The notes below the pieces were generated by a model. The model ran no database searches. It had not been told where the DNA came from and was given only the letters and a program-made list of their open reading frames with translations. The translations under genes were made by a program, and so were the position numbers. Shown in pieces: positions 31,139 to 32,213 of a DNA stretch of 32,213 bases. Numbering within the stretch: the stretch's first letter is position 1; every line of letters begins with the position of its first letter. The DNA is from Gammaproteobacteria bacterium. Lineage in GTDB: Bacteria > Pseudomonadota > Gammaproteobacteria > Eutrophobiales > Eutrophobiaceae. Where the stretch lies: positions 1 to 32,213 of the forward strand of contig JAPOQU010000047.1 in NCBI GenBank assembly GCA_026710545.1, in the 5' to 3' direction.

Positions 31139-31545
31139 GGCATCAAAACCGGAATATGCTGACGATCGAAGCGGCGATATACGTTGAAATCCTGATCAAG
31201 CGTGATTATTTGAGAGGTTTTTTCAATCTCGGTCATCCGCACAAGACAGGCATCTGCCAGTGACATCGGCACATTCTCGTATTTTGACATGAGTTGTTTT
31301 ACGACTTTTATTTCACCCGACAGATCAAAATCGACCACTACCAAGCTGCGTTCAATTAACTCTGCAACTGCGATGGAACCACCCTGGATGTTGCGCAAGA
31401 GAAAGCAGGCTTCGGAAATAACCGATTCACAAGTATAAGCAGGCGGCTCCCACAACTTAAATGCTGCGTTTGCCCAACTGAAGAATCTGTCTCTCTTGTT
31501 TAAAAAAGCAACTATAGGCCCGGTGTCAAGGATAATCCGGGTCAT
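31135..31545 (-). CDS. PIN-domain toxin of the second VapBC pair
   Basis: 136-residue PIN-domain ribonuclease with Asp7 (LDTGPIVAFLN), Glu45 (ISEACFLL), Asp98 (SLADACLVRM) and Asp117 (TLDQDFNVY), a complete metal site. Its ATG overlaps the antitoxin stop by 4 bases. It is not close to the VapC at 10586-10984, whose C-terminal signature differs. Confidence 0.88.
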   Translation of the reverse strand: MTRIILDTGPIVAFLNKRDRFFSWANAAFKLWEPPAYTCESVISEACFLLRNIQGGSIAVAELIERSLVVVDFDLSGEIKVVKQLMSKYENVPMSLADACLVRMTEIEKTSQIITLDQDFNVYRRFDRQHIPVLMP

Positions 31546-31769
31546 TTGGCGTAGTCAGCCATGTGTTCCGGCGACGTGGACAAATCTTCAGGGCCGGACA
31601 AAGAACCGGCCAGGTCACTTGCTCGTGCAGCAAATGATTTGCCGGGTTCACTTATATAGGCAATGATTGCATCCCGCAAAATAGCTGACCGTGACAAGCT
31701 GCGTTGCTCGGATATCCTGCTTAGCTGTTCATCAAGGTATGCGGGTATTTTTACAGAAATAGAGCGCAT
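31542..31769 (-). CDS. Ribbon-helix-helix antitoxin of the second VapBC pair
   Basis: 75-residue protein with the N-terminal ribbon-helix-helix (RSISVKIPAYLDEQLSRISE, then SRSAILRDAIIAYI) and a C-terminal toxin-binding tail. GGAGAG is 2-7 bases before the ATG. An inverted repeat upstream (31771-31822) is a likely autoregulatory site. Confidence 0.85.
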   Translation of the reverse strand: MRSISVKIPAYLDEQLSRISEQRSLSRSAILRDAIIAYISEPGKSFAARASDLAGSLSGPEDLSTSPEHMADYAK

Positions 31770-31770
31770 T

Positions 31771-31822
31771 ATTCTCTCCGTAATACTGATGTGCGAAAAT
31801 TGTATTACCGTTATGAGAGAAT
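31771..31822. promoter_or_regulatory. Inverted repeat upstream of the second antitoxin
   Basis: Arms ATTCTCTC (31771-31778) with GAGAGAAT (31815-31822), and GTAATAC (31780-31786) with GTATTAC (31802-31808), form a nested, interrupted inverted repeat directly before the antitoxin ATG. Position fits an operator. Confidence 0.45.
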
Positions 31823-31954
31823 GTAAAGAACTCTTTACTTTGCCTTATGGGTAGAAAACCCCGATATATTGTCCAAAATTGTAACTGCACGCCGCGCCGG
31901 CGCCAACATTGACGACTTGCTTCAAGTAGACTTCGTGAAATCCTGGTAGTTCTT

Positions 31955-32040
31955 GCATATTCACTTTTTACTCTAAATTAGAAGTGAATATGCCTCCATT
32001 TCATGTTATATTCACTTTAAACAGGCAAAATATAGTGAAT
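31955..32040. promoter_or_regulatory. Repeated ATTCACT operator-like sites upstream of the Fic gene
   Basis: A perfect 12-base inverted repeat GCATATTCACTT (31955-31966) / AAGTGAATATGC (31982-31993) is followed by ATTCACT (32010-32016) and AGTGAAT (32034-32040). Four copies of the same heptamer in two facing pairs lie 17 bases ahead of the Fic ATG. This is strong evidence for cooperative repression of the promoter. The repressor is not identified; it may be the Fic protein's own C-terminal domain or a partner gene beyond the window. Confidence 0.6.
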
Positions 32041-32056
32041 TTGTTACAATAAGGAC

Positions 32057-32213
32057 ATGGCAACTACACAACCGACAAAAGACCGTATTCAAGCCCTGAA
32101 ACGAGAATATGACATATTGCGCAAGGGCAAGGAAACGCTGCTGTCGATGATCGATGAAGTGGAGATACCCGAGAATGTGTATAACTCCAATGCAATTGAG
32201 AATTCAACCCTCA
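32057..32213 (+). CDS. N-terminus of a Fic-domain protein, cut by the window edge
   Basis: 52 codons are visible from the ATG at 32057, with AAGGA just upstream. The sequence EIPENVYNSNAIENSTL is characteristic of Fic proteins; S44, E48 and N49 form the (S/T)xxxE(G/N) self-inhibitory motif that blocks ATP binding. The catalytic HPFxxGNGR region lies beyond the edge. Fic proteins AMPylate or otherwise modify targets, and many act in toxin-antitoxin modules. Confidence 0.75.
   Translation, partial: MATTQPTKDRIQALKREYDILRKGKETLLSMIDEVEIPENVYNSNAIENSTL

Noticed and set aside
31840..31950. Open stretch of about 40 codons reading NPDILSKIVTARRAGANIDD, possible transposase tail
   Set aside because: It has no start codon and I cannot match it firmly to any transposase family.

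Overview
The window looks like chromosomal DNA of a marine or environmental gammaproteobacterium, moderately GC-rich. The evidence is the gene content: TonB-dependent receptors, a PaaABCDE/PaaX phenylacetyl-CoA epoxidase operon, an AlkK-like acyl-CoA ligase, an ActP-type symporter with its DUF485 partner and a cytosolic-type reductive dehalogenase. That assignment is inference from content only. I saw no rRNA, tRNA, CRISPR array or complete insertion sequence.

Region 1 (1-10.5 kb, all minus strand) is a catabolic block. It holds the start of a membrane protein running off the left edge, an FmdA/AmdA acetamidase/formamidase, an AlkK-like acyl-CoA ligase, the operon paaA-B-C-D-E-X, and upstream of it a 733-residue RdhA-like protein with two Fe-S cluster motifs and a visible internal duplication. 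Region 2 (10.6-15 kb, minus) has a VapBC module, then an operon-like set of MatB-like acyl-CoA synthetase, DUF485 protein and ActP-like symporter. Region 3 (15.2-21.6 kb, mostly plus) has a TonB-dependent receptor, a nitrilase-superfamily amidase, a convergent Kelch fragment, a phytoene-dehydrogenase-like FAD oxidoreductase and an EthD-like protein. These genes suggest import of a ligand and its hydrolysis, oxidation and activation to a CoA ester.

Region 4 (21.6-24.9 kb, minus) has a Nudix-metallo-beta-lactamase fusion, the fused remnants of a second TonB receptor and an amidase, and a histone-deacetylase-family amidohydrolase. Region 5 (24.9-32.2 kb) is accessory. It has a RES/Xre toxin-antitoxin pair split by a 233-bp inverted-repeat element, a compact tryptophan-tryptophylquinone (TTQ) amine dehydrogenase cluster (large subunit, small subunit, cytochrome c), small membrane proteins, an unrecognised 281-residue protein, a nonsense-mutated vapC remnant, a second VapBC pair, and the start of a Fic protein behind repeated operator-like sites.

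The most striking feature is a family of short palindromes (half-site GGGGACGGATTT or close variants) at at least seven places. They sit in several paa operon junctions, and in two genes the open frame starts inside or just ahead of the repeat; a third gene has the same arrangement with a different repeat. The 233-bp element lies exactly at the antitoxin stop/toxin start junction. Together these show an intergenic landscape shaped by small non-autonomous repeats that landed at gene junctions without destroying the flanking frames.
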